Assembly (NCBI GenBank): GCA_964541155.1
Contig: CAZIPC010000005.1
Span: 124,001-188,000 of the forward strand
DNA: 64,000 bases
Source of the DNA: UBA4416 sp964541155
GTDB lineage: Bacteria; Bacteroidota; Bacteroidia; B-17B0; Aurantibacillaceae
Direction: 5' to 3'
Positions 44,843-53,351 of the stretch are shown piece by piece (position 1 is the first letter of the stretch; each line of letters begins with the position of its first letter). The position numbers and the translations under genes were made by a program. The notes under the pieces are model-generated. The model had not been told where the DNA came from. It worked only from the letters and a program-made list of their open reading frames with translations, and did not search any database.

Positions 44843-46141
44843 ATGATTTATCCTATTAAAACCCTGTACTGTTTTTTACTTATTAGCACTAGTTCAATTG
44901 TACTTTTTGCTCAAACATTAACTCCTAAGCAAGACAAACGCATTAGACAAACCATAGCTCAACAATTTGGAGCTGTTTATAATACGCAGCCAATGGATAA
45001 AGGAGGTAATACTTTTGTTATTTCAGGAAAAGACACCTTTTATAATCCAGAAGGCTTGCATTACGTGTTTAAATTAACGGGCGACTCGGCACAACGATTA
45101 GACCATTGCATTTGGCATGGGGGAAATTTTAGACGGTTTTTATTTAGTTATCAAAATACTATATATGCGTTGGGAGGTTATGGCTTTTTTACTACCAATA
45201 ATAATTTAGAATATTTTAATACCAAAATAAAGGAGTGGTCGTTTAAGCCCACTACAGGGCAAGTACCCCCTTTTATTAATGGGGTGTGTTTTAAACATGG
45301 AGATGCTGTTTATAGTATGAATAATTTTAAAACAGGTAACGAAACAGGGCCTGATGTATTTGATAGCTGTGTGTATAAATTAAATTTAAAAACCATGATA
45401 TGGGAAGCGTATACAAGTCCTGATGCTGTAAATAAAGTAATTGGAGTTTCATATTATTTTAAAAATTATTCTGTTTTTCAGCTTAATCAATCTTGTTCAT
45501 TTGTTATAAAGCCATCCGAGATGAAATACCTACTATTTAGTAATGAAGATTATGGTATTTTACATGCCTCTGAACTGTATGCTATACATGATAATTTATT
45601 TATTTTAAAAACAGAAGGAACCACACATACACCAGTAATAGATACCTTAGATTTTGATGAAATATGGGCGCAAAACAAAGATAAAATAAGGCCAATACAA
45701 TTAGTTCCACTACTTAAGCAGCACTCTATAAACTCAGCGCCTTTATGGTGGGTTGTAGTAGCTATTATGGCAGTAGTGGCTATAGCGTTATTAGCGCTAA
45801 TGGTTATAAAGAAAAAGACCAATAAAACATCAACTATTACCGTAGCAGAAACCGAAGCGCTGCCTGAACCAGAGCTTGAAAAAACACAAGCCGCCAATAA
45901 TACTGGCGAATTACCAAGCGATTTGTATGCCTTATTGTGTCAGAGCGATAAAACTATTTTGGTAACAGAAGAGTTGGATGAATTATTAGGCATTAGCCAT
46001 TTAGAGCCCGATAGTAAAAAATTAAAACGCCACCGTTTATTAAGCGAACTCGAAAAAAACCATCCCGGATTTATTAGCCGAACAAAAGATCCTATTGATA
46101 AAAGGCGTTTTACCTACCAATTGACTAAACCCACTCATTAA
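44843..46141 (+). CDS. Membrane-anchored kelch-like sensor with cytosolic winged-helix-like tail
   Basis: A 432-aa protein not assigned to a named family. A signal peptide (residues 1-24, ending LFAQ) leads to a periplasmic kelch-like domain (TIYALGGYGFFTTNNNLEYF, then GDAVYSMNNFKTGNE). One TM helix spans ~300-323 (WWVVVAIMAVVAIALLALM) with KKK after it, giving an N-out/C-in topology. After an acidic linker, residues 360-430 form a helical segment (VTEELDELLGI, RHRLLSEL) ending GFISRTKDPIDKRRFTYQL, which closely resembles a MarR-type wing. I infer a one-component membrane regulator. Its gene and the next operon share the same direct-repeat operator. Confidence 0.65.
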   Translation: MIYPIKTLYCFLLISTSSIVLFAQTLTPKQDKRIRQTIAQQFGAVYNTQPMDKGGNTFVISGKDTFYNPEGLHYVFKLTGDSAQRLDHCIWHGGNFRRFLFSYQNTIYALGGYGFFTTNNNLEYFNTKIKEWSFKPTTGQVPPFINGVCFKHGDAVYSMNNFKTGNETGPDVFDSCVYKLNLKTMIWEAYTSPDAVNKVIGVSYYFKNYSVFQLNQSCSFVIKPSEMKYLLFSNEDYGILHASELYAIHDNLFILKTEGTTHTPVIDTLDFDEIWAQNKDKIRPIQLVPLLKQHSINSAPLWWVVVAIMAVVAIALLALMVIKKKTNKTSTITVAETEALPEPELEKTQAANNTGELPSDLYALLCQSDKTILVTEELDELLGISHLEPDSKKLKRHRLLSELEKNHPGFISRTKDPIDKRRFTYQLTKPTH

Positions 46142-46176
46142 GCTATAAGCATGATAATCAGTGATACCAATTAATT

Positions 46177-46233
46177 GAAACCGTTTTGAAACCGAAACGA
46201 AACCAATAAATTTGACTATTCATGTTTAATTTG
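46177..46233 (+). promoter_or_regulatory. Direct-repeat operator and putative promoter of the LPP20-like operon
   Basis: GAAACC occurs at 46177, 46188 and 46199, exactly 11 bp apart, with an extra GAAACG at 46194. TTAATTTG, a near -7 box, follows at 46226-46233, inside GTTTAATTTG, which is also present in the upstream copy near 44748. The operon's first ATG is at 46259, giving a leader of about 22 nt. Confidence 0.6.
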
Positions 46234-46258
46234 TTTTTATTATTTAAAAATAAATTTC

Positions 46259-46738
46259 ATGACCAAATTAGTTTTACTAATATTGTTGATTAATCTTTTG
46301 ATTTATCACCCTTTATTTTCTCAAAAATCAACTTTAAATTATCAAATCGAGTGTGTAACCTTGGAAACAGATGGGTACATTACATTAAAAATTTGGGATA
46401 CAAAAAAAGGAGCTAAATATAATATAGAACAAGCCCGAAAAGATGCTATTCATGCTATTTTGTTTTCAGGAGTCTCTAGTAGCTCAGGATGTGTCACACA
46501 ACCTCCATTGTTAAGTAAAACTGAAGAAAAAGAAAATTTTAATAGTATTCAAAAAACGTTTTTTTCAAAAAATGGAAAATGGGCAATACTTACTAGAAGC
46601 TCTGCAACAGGAACAACATTACCTGATAATTTAGGAGGTGAAAATTGGAAAGTCTACCAAGTATCTGTTTCTAAAAGTGAATTACGAAAATTTCTCGAAG
46701 AACAAAAAATAATCAAATCACTTAATACTGGATTTTAA
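46259..46738 (+). CDS. Exported protein of unknown function, first gene of the accessory operon
   Basis: A 159-aa protein with a signal peptide (MTKLVLLILLINLLIYHPLFSQ). The mature part has a helix with IEQARKDAIHAILFSG, the same ARxxAxxxA(I/L) pattern seen in the LPP20-like paralogues later in the operon, so it may share that fold. A Cys lies in SSGCVTQPPLL and another in QIECVTLE. It is 2 nt from the next gene, so translation is probably coupled. No function is known. Confidence 0.7.
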   Translation: MTKLVLLILLINLLIYHPLFSQKSTLNYQIECVTLETDGYITLKIWDTKKGAKYNIEQARKDAIHAILFSGVSSSSGCVTQPPLLSKTEEKENFNSIQKTFFSKNGKWAILTRSSATGTTLPDNLGGENWKVYQVSVSKSELRKFLEEQKIIKSLNTGF

Positions 46739-46740
46739 TT

Positions 46741-47694
46741 ATGTATATTAAATTATTGCCTATCGTAGTTGCATTCTGTTGCATTACAAATAGCTTTTTT
46801 GGACAAGCTAAAAAACCAACATTGATGATTTTGCCTAGTGACAACTGGTGTGAACAACGTTATTTTATGACGGAGTTCGATAATCAGGGAACTAAACAAA
46901 AAGTGCCTAATTACAAGCAAGCCTTTCAGGAAGATACTGAAATTGGGCAGGTAATATCAAAAATTAGCTCACTAATGATTGATAGAGGTTTCCCGCTTAA
47001 AGATGCAGAACAAGAGTTAAAAGTTATTGAAGCTCGCACGGCAGAAGATAATATGACTACTAGTACTACAAGTGGATCTGCTATTGCAGAAAGCCCTTTG
47101 GATAAATTAAAAAATAAAGCCAAGGCAGATATTATTATTCAAATTTGGTGGAAAGTTAATAAAACCGAGCAAGGCAAGTCCGTTTCATTTGTTCTCGAAG
47201 CCTTTGATGCTTATACAAGTAAACGCATTGCTTCATCAACCGGTAATGGAACTCCTAACAACACCGATATCGTTCCTGTATTATTACAAAACGCCATTTT
47301 AGCAAACATCAATCCTTTTGTAGCACAGTTGCAGTCGCATTTTGATGATATGTTTAATAACGGCAGAGAAATTTTACTAACTGTAAAAAAATGGAACAGC
47401 TGGGATAAAAATATGGAAACCGAAATTGATGGAAAAGAAATTACAGATTACATTAATGAATGGCTTCAAAAAAATACCGTTAAAGGTAAATTTAATATGA
47501 GCGATGCTACCGAAAATAAAATTCGTTTTGAGCAAGTGCGAATACCATTATACGATGCAAACAATAATGCTATGGACGCTCGCCAATTTGCAAAAGGTCT
47601 GCAAAAATATTTAAAAGCAGCACCTTTTAATTTTGAAGTTAAATTAATGACGCGAGGTCTTGGAGAAGCTATAATTGTTTTAGGAGAAAAATAA
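46741..47694 (+). CDS. DUF6175-like exported protein
   Basis: A 317-aa exported protein. Signal peptide ends NSFFGQ; the mature N-terminus KKPTLMILPSDNWCEQRYF is typical of DUF6175 proteins of Bacteroidota. Next comes AKADIIIQIWWKVNKTE and a segment on QNAILANINPFVAQL. The C-terminal domain holds KEITDYINEWLQKNTV and an RFEQVRIPLYDANNNAMDARQFAKGLQKYL stretch split by short turns. Proteins of this kind accompany LPP20-like genes in the phylum. Their biochemical role is not known to me. Confidence 0.7.
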   Translation: MYIKLLPIVVAFCCITNSFFGQAKKPTLMILPSDNWCEQRYFMTEFDNQGTKQKVPNYKQAFQEDTEIGQVISKISSLMIDRGFPLKDAEQELKVIEARTAEDNMTTSTTSGSAIAESPLDKLKNKAKADIIIQIWWKVNKTEQGKSVSFVLEAFDAYTSKRIASSTGNGTPNNTDIVPVLLQNAILANINPFVAQLQSHFDDMFNNGREILLTVKKWNSWDKNMETEIDGKEITDYINEWLQKNTVKGKFNMSDATENKIRFEQVRIPLYDANNNAMDARQFAKGLQKYLKAAPFNFEVKLMTRGLGEAIIVLGEK

Positions 47695-47701
47695 AAGTAA
47701 C

Positions 47702-48661
47702 ATGAAAAAAATTATAACGTTATTAGTGTTGGTTATTGCGATAGCAACAACCAATAAAGCACAAATAAAATCAGATGATTTTGGAAGGATTATATTAAAC
47801 ACGTATTTACCTGATAACATGAATTTGCCATCAGAAGCAAAAAATTTGCTTACAACTAAACTTAGTCAAATAACCAGTAGTTGTGGAATGGGAGGTAGCC
47901 AAGCAAACCCACGTTTTATTATAACGGCTAATGTTAATATAGGCACAAAAGACATCATTGCCGGGCCTCCGCAAATGGTTGCACAAAATATAGATATTAC
48001 ATTGTATATTGGTGATGCTATTTCAAATACCATTTTCGCTAATACCACATTAAGTTTAAAAGGAGTTGGCACCAATGAAAACAAGGCCTTTATTGAAGCG
48101 TTTAAAAACATTAACCCAAAAAGTAAGGAATTGAACTCTTTTGTAGAAGAAGGAAAAACAAAAATTATTAATTATTATGCTACGCAATGTGATTTTATTT
48201 TAAAACAGGCTACAACATTAGCCGAACAATATAAGTTTGAGGAGGCCATTTATAATTTAATGACGGTGCCCGAAACCTGCAAGGACTGTTACTTTAAAAC
48301 ACAAGATAAAGCAACGGCTATTTTTAAACAAAAAATTGAAAGTGATTGCACTGAAAAATTAAAAGAAGCAAAATTGATTTGGGCAGCAGAACCAACAGAA
48401 AATGGTGCAAACAAGGCTGCAGCTATCATGACTACCATTATACCATCTGATAATTGCAAAATAGAAATTAATAAATTATCTATTGATATAAAAAACAAAT
48501 TGCACTTAGATCAAAAAAAGAAATACGATTTTGAAATGCTTGAAATGCAAAAAAGCTATGATACTGAACAAAAAATAATTGATGCGGAAAAACAAATTGC
48601 CTTAGAACAGGCAAAACATCAGCCACAAACAGTAACCTACAATCATATTTATTGGAGATGA
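47702..48661 (+). CDS. Exported protein of unknown function (CsgG/LPP20-cluster type)
   Basis: A 319-aa exported protein, not assigned to a named family. Signal peptide MKKIITLLVLVIAIATTNKAQ. Residues ~25-130 form an alpha/beta domain with LTTKLSQITSSCGMGG and RFIITANVNIG, similar in pattern to CsgG-like or Lpo-like nucleotide-independent domains of outer-membrane assembly factors. The C-terminal half is helical with Cys pairs (ETCKDCYF) and a long charged helix. Its TGA overlaps the ATG of the next gene by 4 nt (ATGA), so translation is coupled. Confidence 0.65.
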   Translation: MKKIITLLVLVIAIATTNKAQIKSDDFGRIILNTYLPDNMNLPSEAKNLLTTKLSQITSSCGMGGSQANPRFIITANVNIGTKDIIAGPPQMVAQNIDITLYIGDAISNTIFANTTLSLKGVGTNENKAFIEAFKNINPKSKELNSFVEEGKTKIINYYATQCDFILKQATTLAEQYKFEEAIYNLMTVPETCKDCYFKTQDKATAIFKQKIESDCTEKLKEAKLIWAAEPTENGANKAAAIMTTIIPSDNCKIEINKLSIDIKNKLHLDQKKKYDFEMLEMQKSYDTEQKIIDAEKQIALEQAKHQPQTVTYNHIYWR

Positions 48662-49194
48662 AAAATGAATTTACAATTGTAGCTGCTTATCAATGGGAAA
48701 ATAAGAAAAGTAAAAAATCTAATTCTTATTTAGCAATTAAAACCCTTACTAATCAAATAATAAAAAGGTTCTCAGGCGAAAAAAATGAAAATAATTGCCA
48801 TAATATAAGTTATAGAAGATTAAGAGGTTCTGCTGGAGATACTTTATTATCAAGTATTACAAAACGTATTTTTAATGCACAAATAGTTATTATTGATTTG
48901 ACTGATGGTAATCCTAATGTTTATATTGAAGCTGGTATTGCTATTAGTTTATTAATTCAAAGACGAGAATTTTATTCGGTTTATTTCATTCGAAAAAAAA
49001 TAACAGATTCTCCTTTACCAAGTGGCATACCATCAGACTTACATGGTTATTTTATTTCGGAATATTCTATTGACAATAAAGGAACTGTAGTTTTTAATGA
49101 TAATAATTCATTAAGAATGAGTATTGAGAGTGATGTAAAAACTTATTTCAATTCGAGAAATCAAAAATTTGAACAAGTCAACGAAATAGAATGA
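48658..49194 (+). CDS. Cytosolic TIR-like / nucleoside deoxyribosyltransferase-like protein
   Basis: A 178-aa protein without signal peptide. The start is the ATG at 48658 (an in-frame TTG at 48652 is ignored) and it overlaps the previous stop as ATGA. Its core is SITKRIFNAQIVIIDLTDGN followed by PNVYIEAGIAISL, the pattern ADhVIhDLTxxNPNVxxExGhAhA shared by TIR-like and 2'-deoxyribosyltransferase-fold proteins; the Glu of YIEAG corresponds to their catalytic acid. Enzymes of this fold cut N-glycosidic bonds of NAD+ or nucleosides. Activity here is inferred only. It is one of few cytosolic products in an operon of exported proteins. Confidence 0.7.
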   Translation: MKNEFTIVAAYQWENKKSKKSNSYLAIKTLTNQIIKRFSGEKNENNCHNISYRRLRGSAGDTLLSSITKRIFNAQIVIIDLTDGNPNVYIEAGIAISLLIQRREFYSVYFIRKKITDSPLPSGIPSDLHGYFISEYSIDNKGTVVFNDNNSLRMSIESDVKTYFNSRNQKFEQVNEIE

Positions 49195-49907
49195 AAAAAT
49201 TATTATCATTTATAATTCCCTTTATATTTTTTGAAAATCATTCATTTTCTCAATCTTACAATGATGAAAAAACCTCAGTAATTAATTTTGTGAAGCGTGT
49301 ATATGCATCGGCTCCATTTGAAGGTGTAAAAAAAATTGAAGGCGAGGAAACTAATTATTACACTGTAGCCGTTGCATATCCCAACTTACCAAAAGACTCT
49401 GTACTTTCTAGGCTTTTAGTAGCACAAATTAAAGCACAAAGTACAGCAGAACAAGGCTTTGCAGAACCTTGTGTTAAATTTGAAATGATTGATTACATAG
49501 TAAAAGGGCAGCAATTTACCTATTTGTTTTTGTGTACAACTCTTGACGAGTTTATTACTGGCTTATTAAAAAAGAAACTGGTGGATGGCGTCAAAATTAT
49601 TTCAGCCCCTAGCAATAAATATATAATATCCAGTATTTCGCTTGAAAACTCAAAATATACGAGTATAGAAATGCGCGACAAAGCAGCATTTATGAAGGCT
49701 AAGCAATTTATGAACACCATGGTAAATGGCTCAACAATAACATCAGATCAAATTATTAGGACTGATGAGAACGATACCAGAACAGAGTTTACGAGTACTG
49801 AGGTGGTGAGAGAACATGCCATGGGTTTTATTCAAGGACTCGAGTTGTTGTTTTCAAAAGAAATTACCCCTAGTAAAACCACTTATGTTTATTTTACAAA
49901 ACTTTAA
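49191..49907 (+). CDS. Exported protein with internally duplicated domain, paralogue of the 56010 gene
   Basis: A 238-aa exported protein with signal MKKLLSFIIPFIFFENHSFSQ. After YNDEKTSVINFVKRVYASAPFEGV it shows two similar halves (from about residues 55 and 140), the second with YIISSISLENSKYTS and FIQGLELLF. The 156-aa product of 56010-56480 matches the first 50 residues plus the second half, as if one half were lost there or gained here. It overlaps the preceding gene by 4 nt (ATGA) and lies 10 nt before the first LPP20-like gene. Function unknown. Confidence 0.7.
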   Translation: MKKLLSFIIPFIFFENHSFSQSYNDEKTSVINFVKRVYASAPFEGVKKIEGEETNYYTVAVAYPNLPKDSVLSRLLVAQIKAQSTAEQGFAEPCVKFEMIDYIVKGQQFTYLFLCTTLDEFITGLLKKKLVDGVKIISAPSNKYIISSISLENSKYTSIEMRDKAAFMKAKQFMNTMVNGSTITSDQIIRTDENDTRTEFTSTEVVREHAMGFIQGLELLFSKEITPSKTTYVYFTKL

Positions 49908-49917
49908 AAATCAAAAT

Positions 49918-51327
49918 ATGAATAGAATAATAAAAATTGGAACCTTTTTTTTCGCAATGTTATTTATTGTGCCTAGCGCAAATGCCCAAGAAGCTAACAA
50001 AGACGTAAGCATTACATCAAGTGGCAGCGGAAAAACAATGGAAGATGCTAAGCAAGCTGCCCTGCGTAGTGCTACTGAACAAGCTTTTGGTGCTTTTATC
50101 TCATCTAAAACTGAAATGTTTAATGATCAAGTAGTGGCTGATCAAATGGCTTCTGTTTCAAGCGGTAACATTAAATCTTTTGAACTTTTAAACCAGGATC
50201 AATTACCAGATGGCCGCTGGGGCGTAACCTTGAAAGCCATTGTTTCGGTAGATAAGCTGACCAGTTTTGTGCAGGCAAAGGGAATTGCAATTGAAGTGAA
50301 GGGAGGTATGTTTGCTTTAAATATTAAACAGCAACTGCTAAATGAACAAGGAGAGATAAAAGCTGTAGCTGAAATGATTGGTTTGCTGCATGAACCCATG
50401 CAGATTTCATTTGATTATGTTATAAAAAGTAGTGACCCAAAATCGTTAGATGCAGAAAGCAAAAACTGGGAAATCCCCCTACTTGTAACAGCTACATGCA
50501 ATAAGAATATTGATTTTTGTGCTAATTATTTTAAGAAAACGCTCGCTGCCTTATCACTATCTCCAACCGAAGTTGAAACATATAAGTCTCTGAATAAACA
50601 AGTGTTTCCAGTAAGCGTAACCTATCAAAATCAAACTTTGACATACAATCTGAGAAAACAATCGTCCATTTTAGCAATTGAGTCATTAATGTCAAATTGG
50701 GAATTTTATACAAGGCTCTTTGCTGTACAATCCGGAATGGATGAGTCCTTCGGAAACGGTGAAGGTAGCCGCCTATTTAGCTTTTCTGGTTCAAAAATAG
50801 ATTATAATAGTAAGATTGTATTATCAGTAGAAATCAATTTTCCTACAAATGGTCAGCAAGCAGCAGCCTTTAGTTGGAATGATAAACGAACGCTTGCTCA
50901 AATTGAGCAAATGACCGGTTATTCTGTAAAACCCAGGGGTGTAGTTTCTAATTTTAAAAATGGCGGCTATGTTGTGTATGAAAAAGAAGGACATGGTCTT
51001 GTTATGGCTTTGTTTGATGTTGGGAAATTCAATTGGACAGACGCAAAAACAGCTTGTGACGAATTAGTATTAAATGGATATACTGATTGGCGATTACCAG
51101 CTAAAGGAGAACTCGAATATATTTTTAATAATGTATATAAATTTGGGATTATAGCAAATGTTTACGGCTCCTATGGGATTAAAACAGATGTTGACAGTGA
51201 CTATTGGAGTAGAACGGAGAGCGACAATTTTGGGTCGTGGTTCTTCTCTTTCAACTTTAATTACGCCAGAAGCAACAGCAATCATGACGGCACTTATAAT
51301 TATGTGCGTGCGGTTCGGGATTTTTAA
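49918..51327 (+). CDS. Exported LPP20/FlgT-N-like protein with C-terminal DUF1566 domain
   Basis: A 469-aa exported protein. The start is ATG 49918, giving signal MNRIIKIGTFFFAMLF...NAQ; the longer frame overlaps the previous gene. Residues ~25-130 are LPP20/FlgT-N-like (ITSSGSGKTMEDAKQAALRS, EQAFGAFISSKTEMFND). A middle domain (~130-340) is shared with the two later paralogues and ends IEQMTGYSVKPRG. Only this copy goes on into a DUF1566/Lcl domain: DAKTACDELVLNGYTDWRLP, SDYWSRTESDN, NYVRAVRDF. That domain has a C-type-lectin-like fold, often ligand-binding. The last 130 nt look more GC-rich than the rest. First of three cassettes. Confidence 0.75.
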   Translation: MNRIIKIGTFFFAMLFIVPSANAQEANKDVSITSSGSGKTMEDAKQAALRSATEQAFGAFISSKTEMFNDQVVADQMASVSSGNIKSFELLNQDQLPDGRWGVTLKAIVSVDKLTSFVQAKGIAIEVKGGMFALNIKQQLLNEQGEIKAVAEMIGLLHEPMQISFDYVIKSSDPKSLDAESKNWEIPLLVTATCNKNIDFCANYFKKTLAALSLSPTEVETYKSLNKQVFPVSVTYQNQTLTYNLRKQSSILAIESLMSNWEFYTRLFAVQSGMDESFGNGEGSRLFSFSGSKIDYNSKIVLSVEINFPTNGQQAAAFSWNDKRTLAQIEQMTGYSVKPRGVVSNFKNGGYVVYEKEGHGLVMALFDVGKFNWTDAKTACDELVLNGYTDWRLPAKGELEYIFNNVYKFGIIANVYGSYGIKTDVDSDYWSRTESDNFGSWFFSFNFNYARSNSNHDGTYNYVRAVRDF

Positions 51328-51354
51328 TAAAATTTACTTTAAAGCAGATACCTT

Positions 51355-51966
51355 ATGATTAGATACGCAAGAACTTACGGATCGAAAAATTACCTAACTA
51401 ACCCCAATGAGGCTTGGCAATATCCTACTGGTCCAATACTTGATAATTTTGGCGTTACGGTGCAGGGTTTAAATAATACTTTTGGTTTAGAAGAATTTAA
51501 CTTTAATCCATTTTATAAAAAAAGTAAAATAGCGTACATACCTTGTTATGGTACAGCAAATTATTATCCTAGGGTAAATAAATTAGATGAACTCAGACTC
51601 ATTTTTAAGTTGAATGGCCGATGCCATTTTCATTATGCAACTCTATTCAATGTTTCTTGCATTTTGAACACCGAAATTATGAATTTAAGAAATGAAATTG
51701 CACCCCATTTTAATGATATCTATTTAAGTAATAATTCTCGCAGCTTTTTCGGTGAAGATTTTGAAGTGTTTTCTGAAATCATAAATAATATGAATAGTTC
51801 TGATGTAATTGCCGCCAACCACATTAGCTCACCTTTTTTAGTAAATGTGAGGTATGAAAAATTGGAAATTTTAAAAAGCCCTATACTTTGTGAAGCTAAT
51901 CCTGGTTATGTTAATCAATGGAAAATTAATGTTTTAACTCCTGGCAGTTGTAAACCTAATTTGTAA
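51355..51966 (+). CDS. Cytosolic FGxEE-family protein, copy 1
   Basis: A 203-aa protein without signal peptide, 27 nt after the LPP20-like/DUF1566 gene. It shares with the products of 53352 and 55462 an N-terminal Trp-Pro/Gly segment (WQYPTGP here), the core NTFGLEEFNFNPFYKKSKIAYI, and a late FLVNVRYEKLEIL strand. This copy is the most divergent and has a longer C-terminus. I cannot name the family with confidence. Position after each LPP20-like gene suggests a matched partner. Confidence 0.65.
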   Translation: MIRYARTYGSKNYLTNPNEAWQYPTGPILDNFGVTVQGLNNTFGLEEFNFNPFYKKSKIAYIPCYGTANYYPRVNKLDELRLIFKLNGRCHFHYATLFNVSCILNTEIMNLRNEIAPHFNDIYLSNNSRSFFGEDFEVFSEIINNMNSSDVIAANHISSPFLVNVRYEKLEILKSPILCEANPGYVNQWKINVLTPGSCKPNL

Positions 51967-52023
51967 TTATGATATTTTTTATTTGAATCTATTTTTTTAA
52001 TGACATATTTACTTATATAAATT

Positions 52024-53334
52024 ATGAAAAAACTACTATTACTCCTAACTCTAGCATTTACATTAAATGCAAATGCACAAGATGACAAAACCGTAACACT
52101 TGTAGTAAGTGGGCAAGGTAAAACACAAGAAGAAGCCAAACAAAATGCCTTGCGCAGTGCCATTGAACAAGCCTTTGGTACTTTCATATCATCAAAGACT
52201 GAAATATTAAATGATAATTTAGTGAAAGATGAAATTGTTTCTGTTACTAATGGTAACATCCAAAAATATGAAGTATTATCTGAGGTACAAATCCCTAATG
52301 GGGGTTATGCCACTAGTTTAAAGGCAATTGTATCAGTTTCTAAATTAACCAGCTTTTGCGAGAGTAAAGGTGTGGAAGTTGAATTTAAAGGCGCCGCTTT
52401 TGCTATGAACATAAAATTACAAAAGCTGAATGAAGAAGCTGAGTTTAAGGCAATTTTAAATTTATGTGAGATTTCCAAAGAAATTCTTTCTAAGTCTATC
52501 GATTACTCATTAGAAGTGAGTGAGCCTGTTTCTTATAAAGGATCTAATGATAATTTTTCTATTGAATTTACCGTAAACTGTATGACAAATAAAAATCTCA
52601 GATTTTTTCATGAATATTTCTGGAAAACTATTACAGGCATTACCATGACTCAAGAAGAAACGGATAACTATAAAAAATTGCAGAAACTAACTTATATTTT
52701 AGTAAAATATAACGGAGATGAACATAAGCTAAATCAAGACTCTTTTCAATTAAGGAACTCTAAATCACTATTGGCATTAAAAAATTTAATCATAAAATCA
52801 AATGACAATCTGCTTAATTTTAGAATATTATCAGAGGTTGACACAATATTTGTAAAAAAGTGTTGTATATCAAATTCTGTTGAAAATACATCTAATGTTT
52901 GTTATGGTTGTTATTATGATCATTATAAAGATATACCAGATTTTTGGCAGTTAGATTTTGGTGTTGGGTTTCCTCCAGCAGCTCGTCTCAGATGGCGGTG
53001 GTACAAAAATTATAGTAGTGAAGCACCTTGGGTTCACTTAGAGAAAACAGGCAGGATATATTTTGAATTATTAAAATCTACTGGAAAGCAATTTGTTTTG
53101 ACAAATAAGGAAAATTATTTTACCAGTTCCTATGTTGATTTTGAAAAATACGATAATGGCGAAGGTGGTGAAAAGTGGCTATCAGAAACAGAACAACATA
53201 TCCCATTGGATTTAATAATATATAATGATAAATTCAGTTTATTTAAGTTTAAATACAATCATATTTTAAAACTTGAAAAACTTGAAAAGATATCTAAATA
53301 TAATATAGAACCTTGGGAAAATAAGTCTTATTGA
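52024..53334 (+). CDS. Exported LPP20/FlgT-N-like protein, paralogue 2
   Basis: A 436-aa exported protein with signal MKKLLLLLTLAFTLNANAQ. Residues 20-125 form the LPP20/FlgT-N-like domain (GKTQEEAKQNALRSAIEQAF, SSKTEILNDNLV), nearly identical to paralogue 3, also at DNA level. The following ~300 residues are homologous but strongly diverged, with Cys-rich KKCCISNSV and VCYGCYYDHY unique to this copy. It ends KISKYNIEPW, at the point where paralogue 1 begins its DUF1566 domain. LPP20-like proteins are envelope-associated. Function unknown. Confidence 0.72.
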   Translation: MKKLLLLLTLAFTLNANAQDDKTVTLVVSGQGKTQEEAKQNALRSAIEQAFGTFISSKTEILNDNLVKDEIVSVTNGNIQKYEVLSEVQIPNGGYATSLKAIVSVSKLTSFCESKGVEVEFKGAAFAMNIKLQKLNEEAEFKAILNLCEISKEILSKSIDYSLEVSEPVSYKGSNDNFSIEFTVNCMTNKNLRFFHEYFWKTITGITMTQEETDNYKKLQKLTYILVKYNGDEHKLNQDSFQLRNSKSLLALKNLIIKSNDNLLNFRILSEVDTIFVKKCCISNSVENTSNVCYGCYYDHYKDIPDFWQLDFGVGFPPAARLRWRWYKNYSSEAPWVHLEKTGRIYFELLKSTGKQFVLTNKENYFTSSYVDFEKYDNGEGGEKWLSETEQHIPLDLIIYNDKFSLFKFKYNHILKLEKLEKISKYNIEPWENKSY

Positions 53335-53351
53335 AAAATAAATTTTATAAA

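Noticed and set aside
51190..51327. A diversity-generating retroelement variable region
   Set aside because: No reverse transcriptase and no template repeat were found in the window, so no retroelement feature is annotated.
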